Shown here one piece after another: positions 46,815-56,190 of a DNA stretch of 64,000 nucleotides. Made by a program: the position numbers and the translations under genes. The notes beneath the pieces were generated by a model that made no database searches, had not been told where the DNA came from, and was given only the letters and a program-made list of their open reading frames with translations. This stretch comes from Methanococcoides alaskense (GTDB lineage Archaea > Halobacteriota > Methanosarcinia > Methanosarcinales > Methanosarcinaceae), in the NCBI RefSeq assembly GCF_031454185.1, contig NZ_JAVDQI010000003.1:141971-205970 (forward strand), given 5' to 3'. Position 1 is the stretch's first letter, and every line of letters begins with the position of its first letter.

Positions 46815-48382
46815 CTTTTGACCCCCATGGCAGTAAGCATAGCAGCCATCTTACGCTCGGTTTCCTCATACTCATATGTCGGATCGGAATCCGCCACAAT
46901 TCCCGCACCCGCCTGAATATAAGCAGTATCACCATTAATAACAACGGTCCTGATCACGATAGCGGTATCTACATCGCCATTCCACGAATAATAGCCGACT
47001 CCGCCACCATAGACACCACGTGCAGATGTTTCGAACTCATCGATGATCTCCATTGCCCTTATCTTAGGTGCACCTGAAAGCGTACCTGCCGGAAAGATAG
47101 CACGTGTCGCATCGAACTGATCACACTTTGGCCTTAACACACCGCAAACAGTACTTTCGATATGCTGCACATGAGAATACTTCACGACACTCATCAGGTC
47201 CTTTACTTTTACCGACCCGGACTGAGAGACCATACGGACATCGTTCCTCCCAAGATCCACAAGCATAACATGTTCTGCACGCTCTTTCTCATCCACCATC
47301 ATATGAGCAGCATATTTCGCATCCTCAGCCTCATCCTTCCCACGAGAACATGTCCCCGCAATAGGATTCGTAATAACATTCCTCTTATGCACGGTCATAA
47401 GCGTCTCAGGACTTGCACCCACGATACTAAGATCATCGAAACTGAAAAGGTACATATACGGACTTGGATTGATTTCCCTCAGAGTACGATAAAGTTCAAG
47501 TGGAGACTGTTGCAGCCTGACAGAATATCTTCTGGACAAGACAACCTGGAAAATATCACCATCAATGATATGCTGCTTTGCAGTCATCACTGCTTTCTCG
47601 AACACATCCTTGCCCATATTACAAACTGGTTCGCCTGAATCCATTACCTCTGGCAATATATCTTGTTTGACATCGCCTGCCAGACAAAGGCATTTATGCA
47701 TCCTCTCTGCGTCATGCAAAGCATCATCATATATAGCACCAGCATCACACCCTGCATCCATGAACGGAGTCAGTACAATGTACGTTTCCTCTGTGAGATG
47801 ATCGAAAACGAATGTCTTCGTTGTGAGAATGAACTGCATATCAGGAATATCTGAATTATGACTTCTTTCAGTATCTAACCAGCAGTCATACACAATGTCG
47901 TAACCATTGTAACCAATAGCACCACCAAGGAACGTCTGTCTGTCAAACCTTTCGCCGTTAAGCAAGACAGTCCCGTTCGCAGTCGGGAACACGGTCCTTA
48001 ATGCATCAAGCACATCATGACCATCACGTATGACCGCTTTTAACAAACCATCAGTATCTTCAATAATATCACATTCAGAAGCTATATTCTGTCGTACATT
48101 ACTGATCAATGGTGAATCTGCCGTGCATTCCAGTACAAGGGTGCGACCACTTATCTTCACAACACCATCGGGGTAAGCACCTACAAATGAAAAGCGAGCA
48201 TGACGTTTTTCCTTTTCCACTGATTCCAGCAGGTAGGAGTATCTGTCCTTTTGTAATGTAGTGTAAAGCTGAAGTGGAGAGCAGTCTGACCTCACTTTAG
48301 CCATAAGCTGAACAATAGCAGGTTTTCCTGCATCATATACAATATCCGTAAATTCCTCTTTTGTAAGATCGAACGAAATCAT
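46811..48382 (-). CDS. trpE: Anthranilate synthase component I
   Basis: A 523-residue enzyme that converts chorismate to anthranilate. YSYLLESVEKEKRHARFSFVG carries the LLES element that binds the feedback inhibitor tryptophan. The catalytic core shows NPSPYMYLFSF, GTCSRGKDEAED, DLGRNDV and FPAGTLSGAPKIRAMEI. The start overlaps the end of trpF by four bases. Length is normal. Confidence 0.96.
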   Translation of the reverse strand: MISFDLTKEEFTDIVYDAGKPAIVQLMAKVRSDCSPLQLYTTLQKDRYSYLLESVEKEKRHARFSFVGAYPDGVVKISGRTLVLECTADSPLISNVRQNIASECDIIEDTDGLLKAVIRDGHDVLDALRTVFPTANGTVLLNGERFDRQTFLGGAIGYNGYDIVYDCWLDTERSHNSDIPDMQFILTTKTFVFDHLTEETYIVLTPFMDAGCDAGAIYDDALHDAERMHKCLCLAGDVKQDILPEVMDSGEPVCNMGKDVFEKAVMTAKQHIIDGDIFQVVLSRRYSVRLQQSPLELYRTLREINPSPYMYLFSFDDLSIVGASPETLMTVHKRNVITNPIAGTCSRGKDEAEDAKYAAHMMVDEKERAEHVMLVDLGRNDVRMVSQSGSVKVKDLMSVVKYSHVQHIESTVCGVLRPKCDQFDATRAIFPAGTLSGAPKIRAMEIIDEFETSARGVYGGGVGYYSWNGDVDTAIVIRTVVINGDTAYIQAGAGIVADSDPTYEYEETERKMAAMLTAMGVKR

Positions 48383-49047
48383 CTAACACACCTCACAGCA
48401 TTCACAAAAGCAGCAACCTTGTCGACATCTTTGAGTCCATCCGTTTCGACTCCCGAAGCAGTATCCACTGCAAAAGGAATGACCTCATTCACACAGGCTT
48501 TAACATTATCAGGGTTCAGACCGCCTGCCAATATGACAGGAACATCTACAAGATCAACTACACGCTTACTTACGGAAAGGTCATGCAACTGACCGGTGCC
48601 TCCCACTTTGCCTGACACATATGAATCCAGCAGAACCCCATCAATAAGGTTTTCTGAAGTGAACATATTTATATTATTGCTCAGATCGTCAGCAGACACA
48701 TCCCCTTGAATATGGAAAGTGCGAATTATACTGACATCAGTATTATCCCTTAAAATCCTCATTTCCTCAATATCGAGTTGACTGTGGATCTGGACAACAT
48801 CCGGTTTAGCAGTCCTGATCATATCGATAGCTTCCTGCGCTGAACCTGGCATTATTACCAGCACAGAATCCACAAAAAGAGGAACACGAGCTATAAGCTC
48901 CCTTGCCTTTTGGAGACATATCTTGCGAGGAGTGTCCACGGGCACATCGGTTATAAAACCAACCGCATCCACCCCGGAACGTACTGCAAGATCAACGTCT
49001 TCAGCAGACTTCATTCCGCAGACTTTGACCCGTGTTAAATGCCTCAT
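48379..49047 (-). CDS. trpF: Phosphoribosylanthranilate isomerase
   Basis: A 222-residue beta/alpha-barrel enzyme of tryptophan synthesis. VKVCGMKSAEDVDLAV holds the catalytic cysteine, and ILAGGLNPDNV and VDTASGVETDGLKD form the phosphate site. The start overlaps the 3' end of trpD by 47 bases, an unusually long overlap, but the family N-terminus needs it (RVKVCGMK lies only six residues in). Confidence 0.95.
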   Translation of the reverse strand: MRHLTRVKVCGMKSAEDVDLAVRSGVDAVGFITDVPVDTPRKICLQKARELIARVPLFVDSVLVIMPGSAQEAIDMIRTAKPDVVQIHSQLDIEEMRILRDNTDVSIIRTFHIQGDVSADDLSNNINMFTSENLIDGVLLDSYVSGKVGGTGQLHDLSVSKRVVDLVDVPVILAGGLNPDNVKACVNEVIPFAVDTASGVETDGLKDVDKVAAFVNAVRCVR

Positions 49048-50062
49048 TATCCACCTTATTACCAGATGTAAATTCCACTAATTCTTTAAGCTTATTCAAT
49101 GCCTTCTTGCTATCAATAGCATCTTCCGCCAAAGGAATAGCATCTTTTATCGAGTTTGCCAGTCCTGCAACATATATCGCTGCAGCGGCATTGACAACGA
49201 CTATATCACGTTTTGCACCCTTTTCCCCATTGAGAATATACAGGAGGTCCCTGGCATTTTCTGCAGGAGTACCACCCACAATATCAGTGGCCTTTGCCCT
49301 TGCCACCCCCAGTTCTTCAGGAGTGATGGTATAGTTTGAGATGATACCATCTTTAAGTTCAGCAACAAATGTTTCAGAAAGTGTTGAGATCTCATCCATG
49401 CCATCCCCGTGGAAGACCAATACATGTTCCTTTCCGAGTTTTTTGAGGACCTCGGCCATAAGATTGCAAAGACCTTTGTCAAAGACCCCGATAACCTGTG
49501 CCTTTGCACCGGTTGGATTTGTCAGAGGACCGAGAATATTGAACATTGTCCTTACAGCAAGCTCTTTTCTTGGACCTACCACCCTCTTCATTGCAGGGTG
49601 GAATTTGGGAGCCAGCATGAACCCGATACCAATGTCCTCAATTGACCTTTTAACATTATCAGGTTCCAGATCGATCTTGACACCCAGCTCTTTGAGAACA
49701 TCTGCACTACCAGAAAGTGATGTGAACGAATGATTTCCGTGTTTTGCAACGTTCACACCTGCACCTGCAGCAACAATTGCAGCAGCTGTTGAGATATTAA
49801 TAGTATTGTGCCGATCCCCTCCCGTGCCACAGGTATCAACGAGTATGCCATCAACCTTAGGGCGGATCATGTTTGCAACTTTAAGCATCCCTTTTGCAAA
49901 CCCTGCCACCTCATCAGGAGTTTCACCTTTCATTTTCATACCCATCACAAATGCACCGACCTGTGCATCCGTAGCACTTTCGAGTATCTGTCCCATGGCA
50001 GCTTCAGATTCTGCCATTGAAAGATCATGACCATCAATTAATTGTTGTAGAAAATATTTCAT
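49001..50062 (-). CDS. trpD: Anthranilate phosphoribosyltransferase
   Basis: A 353-residue enzyme that adds phosphoribosyl to anthranilate. VDTCGTGGDRHNTINIST is the PRPP-binding loop, and NVAKHGNHSFTSLSGSADVLKELG the anthranilate site. I start it at ATG 50062 (MKYFLQQL), which has GGTG a few bases upstream; the frame is open to 50089, but that part overlaps the promoter boxes. It is the first gene of trpD-F-E-G; trpC, trpB and trpA are not in the window. Confidence 0.96.
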   Translation of the reverse strand: MKYFLQQLIDGHDLSMAESEAAMGQILESATDAQVGAFVMGMKMKGETPDEVAGFAKGMLKVANMIRPKVDGILVDTCGTGGDRHNTINISTAAAIVAAGAGVNVAKHGNHSFTSLSGSADVLKELGVKIDLEPDNVKRSIEDIGIGFMLAPKFHPAMKRVVGPRKELAVRTMFNILGPLTNPTGAKAQVIGVFDKGLCNLMAEVLKKLGKEHVLVFHGDGMDEISTLSETFVAELKDGIISNYTITPEELGVARAKATDIVGGTPAENARDLLYILNGEKGAKRDIVVVNAAAAIYVAGLANSIKDAIPLAEDAIDSKKALNKLKELVEFTSGNKVDNEAFNTGQSLRNEVC

Positions 50063-50082
50063 GTAATCACCATTTGCATTTG

Positions 50083-50130
50083 TGTACAAGTATGTACATT
50101 GATGTATAATTGTGTGGATTCTATATAAAG
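50083..50130 (-). promoter_or_regulatory. trp promoter with phased TGTACA-type boxes
   Basis: A TATA element (CTTTATATAG on the minus strand, 50130-50121) would start transcription near 50100. Four hexamers at exact 10-base steps cover that point: TGTACA (50083-50088), TGTACA (50093-50098), TGTATA (50103-50108) and TGTGGA (50113-50118). TGTACA is palindromic and is the TRP-box consensus reported for the archaeal repressor TrpY in Methanothermobacter. Regulation by a TrpY-like protein is inference. Confidence 0.65.
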
Positions 50131-50227
50131 TTATCTGGACTTAACAAAAAAGTCTGAAAATAAACACAGTATGTAATATAGTAGGGACTGAATAATATAA
50201 AGATATATATATAAATAAATCAATCGA

Positions 50228-52624
50228 TTGATAGTAAATAATGGGAATTCCACAGGAGATCATCTACTGAAACTCAATGAGAATATTAAAAGGATGAATG
50301 TATCAGAGATTCAGAAGGACATTGCAATAGCTTTTGCTTTGGCAAAAGATACTGAAGAAGCAATGTGGTATCTTGTCAAACATATTAGTACAATCGAAGG
50401 AATCGATTCTGTCAAAGCATATCTTTTTGATAAAGACGCAAGTGAGTTCTACTTGACCTCAGACTCCGGGAAAGGAAAGGGCATTATTGAAAAAGAGTTC
50501 ATCAACAGCAAAGATACTATTTTTGAAAGTATTCAAAGAGGAGACAGAATACACATCAAGAACAGTGATCTTAAAAAACCATTACCAACAGGTCCAAACC
50601 TAGAAAAAGGATAGGAAATTGCAGTCATTCCCGTTAAACAAAATGAAAATGTAATTGCAGTATTGTACTTATCAAAGTATGGCCATGAAAAAATAAGCGA
50701 CGATACAAAGGCTGTAATAGAGACAGTCACATCAAACCTTGGCGAGCTGATCGCGCGAGTACAGGAGATAGAAGATCTCCAAAAAAGAGAGATATTTTCA
50801 AAACAAGTAATATCAAGCCTCCCTCTTGGCATGATCACCGTTAAGAAAAATGGGGAAATTACCTCAGCAAATCCTTTTCTATTAAATATTCTGGGATCAC
50901 CTTCAGAAGAAGAGACCCGAAAATTCAATATCCTTGAGCACCCGCCACTTATAGAAAATGGCATCTCAGACCTTATGCATAAATGCATGGAATCCGGAGA
51001 AATTATTGTTTCCGAAAACCTTTATAGATCCGCGTGGGGAAAAGAACTGTACATGCACATTAGCATTGTCCCCATAATAGATGAAAATGGGATAGTGACA
51101 CACTGTCATGCACTTGTTGAAGATATTACTGAAAAAAAGAAAATAAAACAGGACCTTAAAGAAAGGGATGATCGACTCCATAGCATATTCCGAGCAGCAC
51201 CGACCGGAATAGGAATGACCAGAGACAGGGTAATTAAAGAGGTTAATGAAAAAATTTGTAAAATTACTGGTTACACAAAGGAAGAACTGATAGGTGCCAA
51301 CGCACAGATGTTATACCCCAGTGATGAAGACTACAAATATGTAGGCACTGAGAAATATGACCAGATGCGGAAATATGGAAGTGGAACAGTCAAAACAAGG
51401 TGGCAAAGAAAGGATGGAAGTATTTTAAACATCCTCATGAGTTCCTCGCCCATTGATCCAAATGATCTTACAAAAGGAATTACATTTACTGCACTTGATA
51501 TTACTGGCCGAAAGAGAATGGAGAATGCTCTAAAAGAGAGTAATGAACGCTTCAGGACCATTGTGGAGCAGGCAACCGAAGAAATTTTTGCATATGACCT
51601 TGAAGGAAAGATCATTCTTGCGAACGCCCTTGCATCAAAGAATACCGGTTACACGAAGGAAGAGCTTCTTGCCATGGACATCGCCGACATTTGTCTTTTA
51701 AAACAATGTGGAAACAGTGGAAAGATCATAGAATACAAGGATGCTGTTTTTGAGACGAAACATAGAAAAAAGGATGGCACTTTATATCCAGTTGAAGGAA
51801 GGATCAAACCGATATCATTTGCAGGAAAACAGATAATTCTTGAACTGTCACATGACATTTCAAAGAGTGAACTTGCAAAGGAAACTATGCTCACAGCCAA
51901 GCTTGCAGCAGAAGCAGCAAATCGTACAAAGAGCGAATTTTTGGCTAATATGAGCCATGAACTAAGGACCCCACTAAATTCAGTTATCGGTTTTTCAGAA
52001 GTGCTGATGAGACAAACATCCGGCAGCATGAACCCTGTACAAAGGAAATATACAAATCATATCCACAAAAATGGAAAAAGTCTGTTAGCTATCATAAATA
52101 ATATCCTCACCTTGTCAAAGATCGAAACTGGGGAAATGGATATTCACCATACGACCTTTGCAACAAAAAAGATCATCGAAGAAATTGAATTAATGAACAG
52201 AGGACTCTCTAAAAAGAGATATATTGATGTGACCATCAAAACCAGTTCAGATGTATATATAGAGTCCGATCTTCGAAAATTCAATACTATTTTGTATAAC
52301 CTTCTGAACAATGCCATCAAGTTCACTCCCGAAAACGGGAGGATCATTATTGAAGAAAAAGTTGTCGATGACAGATTACAGGTTTCATTGACCGATACAG
52401 GAATAGGTATTGCTGAAGAAGACATTAAAAACCTTTTCAAGCCTTTTGGACAACTTGATTCATCAAGCACAAGGAAATATGGAGGAACAGGTATCGGCCT
52501 TATTCTTGTGAAGAAATACCTTGATATGCTGGACGGGACGATCCTGGTGGAAAGTGAACTGGGACAAGGCTCAAAGTTCACATTCACATTACCAATGAAA
52601 CCTGAAGAATCCTATGAAGAATAA
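50228..52624 (+). CDS. GAF/PAS sensor histidine kinase with one in-frame UAG (possible pyrrolysine)
   Basis: Reading through the TAG at 50612-50614 gives a kinase of 798 residues. Domains: GAF (about 20-165), three PAS domains (about 180-280, 290-410, 415-530), HisKA with NMSHELRTPLNSV, and HATPase with NNAIKF, DTGIGI and GGTGIGL. The TAG falls inside the GAF domain, between PNLEKG and EIAVIPV, with GAF-like sequence on both sides in the same frame and no other stop until TAA 52624. In this family UAG can encode pyrrolysine, so this is probably one protein. The second part alone has no good start. The true start is uncertain: TTG 50228, CTG 50267 (after AGGAG) or ATG 50294. A decaying pseudogene is the alternative. 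Confidence 0.75.
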
Positions 52625-52663
52625 AGAAAGAGAATAAAGAATTAAAGGAAGGAAATGACCGGA

Positions 52664-54151
52664 TCAGACCTTTTCAGGTTCCAATCCGATCATATCATAT
52701 ATTTTATTCATGTCAAGATTTTCACGAGCAACGTCTGCAAGTTCATCATAGGGATCTTTATCAGGAATATCCTCTTCCTTGAACCCAAGACCCTTCTTTT
52801 CGAGAAGATAACTGATAAGTGCACGCCTTATGTTGACATTATCAAAGAGACCATGCAGATAGGTGCCTATAACAAGACCACTATCGTCTGCACAGCCATC
52901 ATCGCCAAACACCGGTTTTTTCGAGGAGGAAAGACCCATGTGTATCTCATATCCAGTTACATCCTCACCTTTGATACTGTCAAAGATAGGACCACTTTCC
53001 TTAACGGTCTTGGTTACCTGAACCGTGCGCTTTTCGTATGCATCGAAAACGGTCTCGATGTCCAAAAGCCCAAGCCCATCTAAACGAGCAGATTCGCCAC
53101 CCTCTATACCGGAATCAACGATGGATTTGCCTAACATCTGGTAGCCACCGCAAATACCAAGTATGGGAACCTTGCCGTAAAAGGACTTTATCCTGTCAGC
53201 CATTCCACTTTCCACGAGATCGTTCAGATCACTTGTCGTGTTCTTTGTACCCGGGATAATGATCGCATCGGGGTTTCCAAGGTCATCGGAAAGGTCGACA
53301 TACCTTACCTTTGCCATGTGCTCAAGGGGTTCGAAGTCAGTGAAATTCGAGATCCTTGTCAACCTTATTACTGCGATGTCAACATCATAGTGTTCACCGT
53401 CATCTGCAGACTTATCACCTATGGACACCGAATCTTCAGAAGGTATACGAAGTTTGAAATAAGGCATTACACCAAGGACAGGGATCCCTGTGAGCTCTTC
53501 GAGTTCAGTCAATCCTGACTCAAGTATAGCTGGATCGCCCCTGAACTTGTTTATGATCAGACCACGCACATTCTTGCGAACATCCTCTGGCAATAGCTGG
53601 ATCGTTCCATACAGACTTGCAAAAACACCACCGCGTTCAATATCACCCACAAGGATGATCGGAGCATCAGTTATCCTTGCAGTCCCTATATTGACGATGT
53701 CACGCTCATACAAGTTGATCTCGGCAGCACCGCCTGCCCCCTCCATCACGATCAGATCGTATTCATCCTCAAGTCTTTTAAGAGCACCCTTTAATACATC
53801 ATGGGTCTCTTCTATGGAATCATAATAAGCACCCGCACTCTTATCAGCATAGGGTTCACCCAGAATTATGACCTGTGAGACACGATCCCCTTTCGGTTTG
53901 AGAAGAACAGGATTCATGTCAGCTGTAGGTTCTACTCCAGCAGCCTTTGCTTGGATCGCCTGTGCGATACCGATCTCTTTACCATCTACCGTTATCCATG
54001 AGTTGAGGCTCATGTTCTGTGCTTTAAAGGGAGCCACCTTGTGTTCAGCAGAGAATATGCGACATAGGGCTGTCACTATTGCACTTTTGCCAACATGTGA
54101 AGCTGTACCCAATACTAACAGATGTTTTTTATTAACGTTATTTGCAATCAT
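52664..54151 (-). CDS. cobQ: Adenosylcobyric acid synthase (CobQ/CbiP)
   Basis: A 495-residue ATP- and glutamine-dependent amidase that amidates four side chains of adenosylcobyrinic diamide. The N-terminal domain has the ATP loop GTASHVGKSAIVTALCR and MEGAGGAAEINLYERD; the C-terminal glutamine amidotransferase has LGICGGYQMLG and later HGLFDN. It is divergent from the cbi operon across 76 bases and thus belongs to the same cobalamin pathway. Confidence 0.96.
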   Translation of the reverse strand: MIANNVNKKHLLVLGTASHVGKSAIVTALCRIFSAEHKVAPFKAQNMSLNSWITVDGKEIGIAQAIQAKAAGVEPTADMNPVLLKPKGDRVSQVIILGEPYADKSAGAYYDSIEETHDVLKGALKRLEDEYDLIVMEGAGGAAEINLYERDIVNIGTARITDAPIILVGDIERGGVFASLYGTIQLLPEDVRKNVRGLIINKFRGDPAILESGLTELEELTGIPVLGVMPYFKLRIPSEDSVSIGDKSADDGEHYDVDIAVIRLTRISNFTDFEPLEHMAKVRYVDLSDDLGNPDAIIIPGTKNTTSDLNDLVESGMADRIKSFYGKVPILGICGGYQMLGKSIVDSGIEGGESARLDGLGLLDIETVFDAYEKRTVQVTKTVKESGPIFDSIKGEDVTGYEIHMGLSSSKKPVFGDDGCADDSGLVIGTYLHGLFDNVNIRRALISYLLEKKGLGFKEEDIPDKDPYDELADVARENLDMNKIYDMIGLEPEKV

Positions 54152-54227
54152 TCACAACAACCTTTTATGTGACAACGTTTATTATGTTATATCTAATTAA
54201 CTCCAATTTACTTTAGTTAGGTGAAAA

Positions 54228-54785
54228 ATGTCAGAACTATTGCACATAAGCGGCGGCCCTACAAAGCCAGAGGTCATTGCGATCTCATTGTCAAAACTCG
54301 ACCTGAAAGATGGAATCACGTTCTATGATGTTGGTTGTGGAACAGGTGCTGTATCCATCGAGGCTTCAAAGACTGCACGCAATTTCAAAGTAGTTGCGAT
54401 CGATGCAAGAGAAGAAGCTATTGAGGTTGCAAGGACAAATTTCAGGAATTTCGGTATTAAAGATGTCACATTGATACATGGTGAATCTTCAGAAGCCATA
54501 GACAAGAACGCTGATATTGGGTCTATTGACTGTGCATTTGTTGGCGGCACCAAGAACATATCCAAAGTGTTGGATGTGCTCTATGAGAAAAAGGCAAGAA
54601 ATATTGTTGTCAATGCTGTAAGGATCGAAACCGTTGTCACTACAATGAACAAGATGAAAGAGCTTGGCATTTTTTCAGAAGTTGTTCATGTGACCATTAC
54701 AAGAGGATACGAGCTTACTGGAGAGACCATGTTCAAGCCCGAAAATCCTGTATATATAGTAGTAGGAAAACTTTCTAACGCTTAA
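54228..54785 (+). CDS. cbiT: Precorrin-6B (cobalt-precorrin) C15-methyltransferase/decarboxylase CbiT
   Basis: A 185-residue SAM-dependent methyltransferase. The start GGPTKPEVIAISLSKL and SAM loop YDVGCGTGAVSIEASK are typical of CbiT, which methylates and decarboxylates C15 in the anaerobic corrin path. It opens the run cbiT-L-F-G-H-C, and a TTAGGTG site precedes ATG 54228. The CbiE partner is not fused or adjacent. Confidence 0.93.
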   Translation: MSELLHISGGPTKPEVIAISLSKLDLKDGITFYDVGCGTGAVSIEASKTARNFKVVAIDAREEAIEVARTNFRNFGIKDVTLIHGESSEAIDKNADIGSIDCAFVGGTKNISKVLDVLYEKKARNIVVNAVRIETVVTTMNKMKELGIFSEVVHVTITRGYELTGETMFKPENPVYIVVGKLSNA

Positions 54786-54832
54786 TAAGGTTTACATTAC
54801 ATACGTTCGATTAAAATTATGGAGATAGAAAT

Positions 54833-55444
54833 ATGTTGATAGGAGTAGGACTTGGACCAGGTGACCCGGAGCTTCTCACACTTAAAGCCGTGAATATTCT
54901 CAAGAACAGCGATAAGGTGTATGTGCCAGGGAACATGGCTGCAAAACTTGTAGAGCCATATGCGACCCCAGAGATATTGGATTTTCCAATGTTAAGGGAT
55001 TATGATGTGCTGAACGAAGTGTGGAAGAAGAATGCAGACCTTATTGCAGATGAAGCAAGAAACGGTACTGTGGTATTCGGTCTTATTGGAGACCCTAATT
55101 TCTTTTCTACGTTCACACATTTAAAACGTGTCATGAACAAACATTACCCTGACGTAGAGACCTCTACAGTCCCAGGGATCAGTTCGATCACATCTTTTGC
55201 CGCAAGGGCCGATGCTGAAGTTGACACTTCGTTCGAGGTCAGCGATGGTTCTGAAACAAAGCACAAGATCAGGCTTAAAGCAAACCGTCCAAGGCAATTG
55301 ATCGAGGAGTTCAGCAAGGAAGGATATACAGATTTCATCTTTGCAGAAAGATTATTCTCCGACAAAGAGGTAATCATCAAGAACCGCGATGATATCCCTG
55401 AAAAAGGAAACTATTTCAGTATTGTTTATGCTAAGAAGGATTAA
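54833..55444 (+). CDS. cbiL: Cobalt-precorrin-2 C20-methyltransferase
   Basis: A 203-residue tetrapyrrole methylase. LIGVGLGPGDPELLTLKAV is the SAM-binding start, and VFGLIGDPNFFSTFTHL and STVPGISSITSFAARA follow as in CbiL/CobI. It adds the C20 methyl group, the first ring methylation of the corrin branch after precorrin-2. It is 47 bases after cbiT. Confidence 0.93.
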   Translation: MLIGVGLGPGDPELLTLKAVNILKNSDKVYVPGNMAAKLVEPYATPEILDFPMLRDYDVLNEVWKKNADLIADEARNGTVVFGLIGDPNFFSTFTHLKRVMNKHYPDVETSTVPGISSITSFAARADAEVDTSFEVSDGSETKHKIRLKANRPRQLIEEFSKEGYTDFIFAERLFSDKEVIIKNRDDIPEKGNYFSIVYAKKD

Positions 55445-55458
55445 AAAAGGTGTTTTCA

Positions 55459-56190
55459 ATGACAGATAAAGTTGTTACTTTTGTGGGTGCCGGACCGGGC
55501 AACCCAAAACTTATCACATTACTCGGCAAGGAAAAGCTGGAAGAAGCAGACCTTGTGGTATATGCAGGTTCACTTGTGAACCCTGTTGTAGTGGACTACT
55601 GCAAGGGAGAAAAGGTTGACAGCTATGGTCTTACCCTTGAAGACATATCCAAGAGGATAGCAGATGCCTTAGAAGAAGGAAAGAAAGTAGTTCGCCTTCA
55701 CAGTGGCGATCCATCCCTTTACGGTAATGTCGTTGAACAGATGGAAGAGCTGAAGAAGTACGGTGTTACAGTGGAACGTGTTCCGGGAGTTTCTTCCGTG
55801 TTCGCAACTGCTGCAGCGCTTAATACACAGCTCACCCTCAATGGTGTTTCTGACACACTTATTATTACACGCCCTGCAGGAAAGACCCTTGAAGAAGATA
55901 AACTCAAGGAACTTTCAAGGCACAACGCAACAATGGCGGTCTTCCTTGGCACTCAGAAGATAGAGGAGATAATGGAAAAGGTAGAGTATTCAGATGATAC
56001 TCCAGTGGCTGTTGTTTTCCACGCATCATGGCCTGACCAGAAGATCATTTACGGAACTGTTTCCGATATCGCACAGAAGGTCAAGGACGAAGGCATCATA
56101 CGCTCTGCAATGATCCTCATTGGCGGTGTAGTAGACCCTATCGACTACAGGAGGTCACACCTATACGGAGTGGCGCAAGAACCGCTGTAA
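55459..56190 (+). CDS. cbiF: Cobalt-precorrin-4 C11-methyltransferase
   Basis: A 243-residue tetrapyrrole methylase. TFVGAGPGNPKLITLLG starts the SAM site; RLHSGDPSLYGNVVEQM and ERVPGVSSVFATAAALN are typical of CbiF/CobM. ATG 55459 is preferred; a longer frame begins at 55450. The cbiG frame starts inside its last ten codons, with the ribosome site AGGAGGT (56149-56155) embedded in cbiF coding sequence. Confidence 0.93.
   Translation: MTDKVVTFVGAGPGNPKLITLLGKEKLEEADLVVYAGSLVNPVVVDYCKGEKVDSYGLTLEDISKRIADALEEGKKVVRLHSGDPSLYGNVVEQMEELKKYGVTVERVPGVSSVFATAAALNTQLTLNGVSDTLIITRPAGKTLEEDKLKELSRHNATMAVFLGTQKIEEIMEKVEYSDDTPVAVVFHASWPDQKIIYGTVSDIAQKVKDEGIIRSAMILIGGVVDPIDYRRSHLYGVAQEPL

Noticed and set aside
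54190..54222. An imperfect TAACT/AGTTA dyad in the cobQ-cbiT spacer as a cobalamin operator.
   Set aside because: The arms are only five bases in a very AT-rich region, and there is no supporting second copy or known motif.
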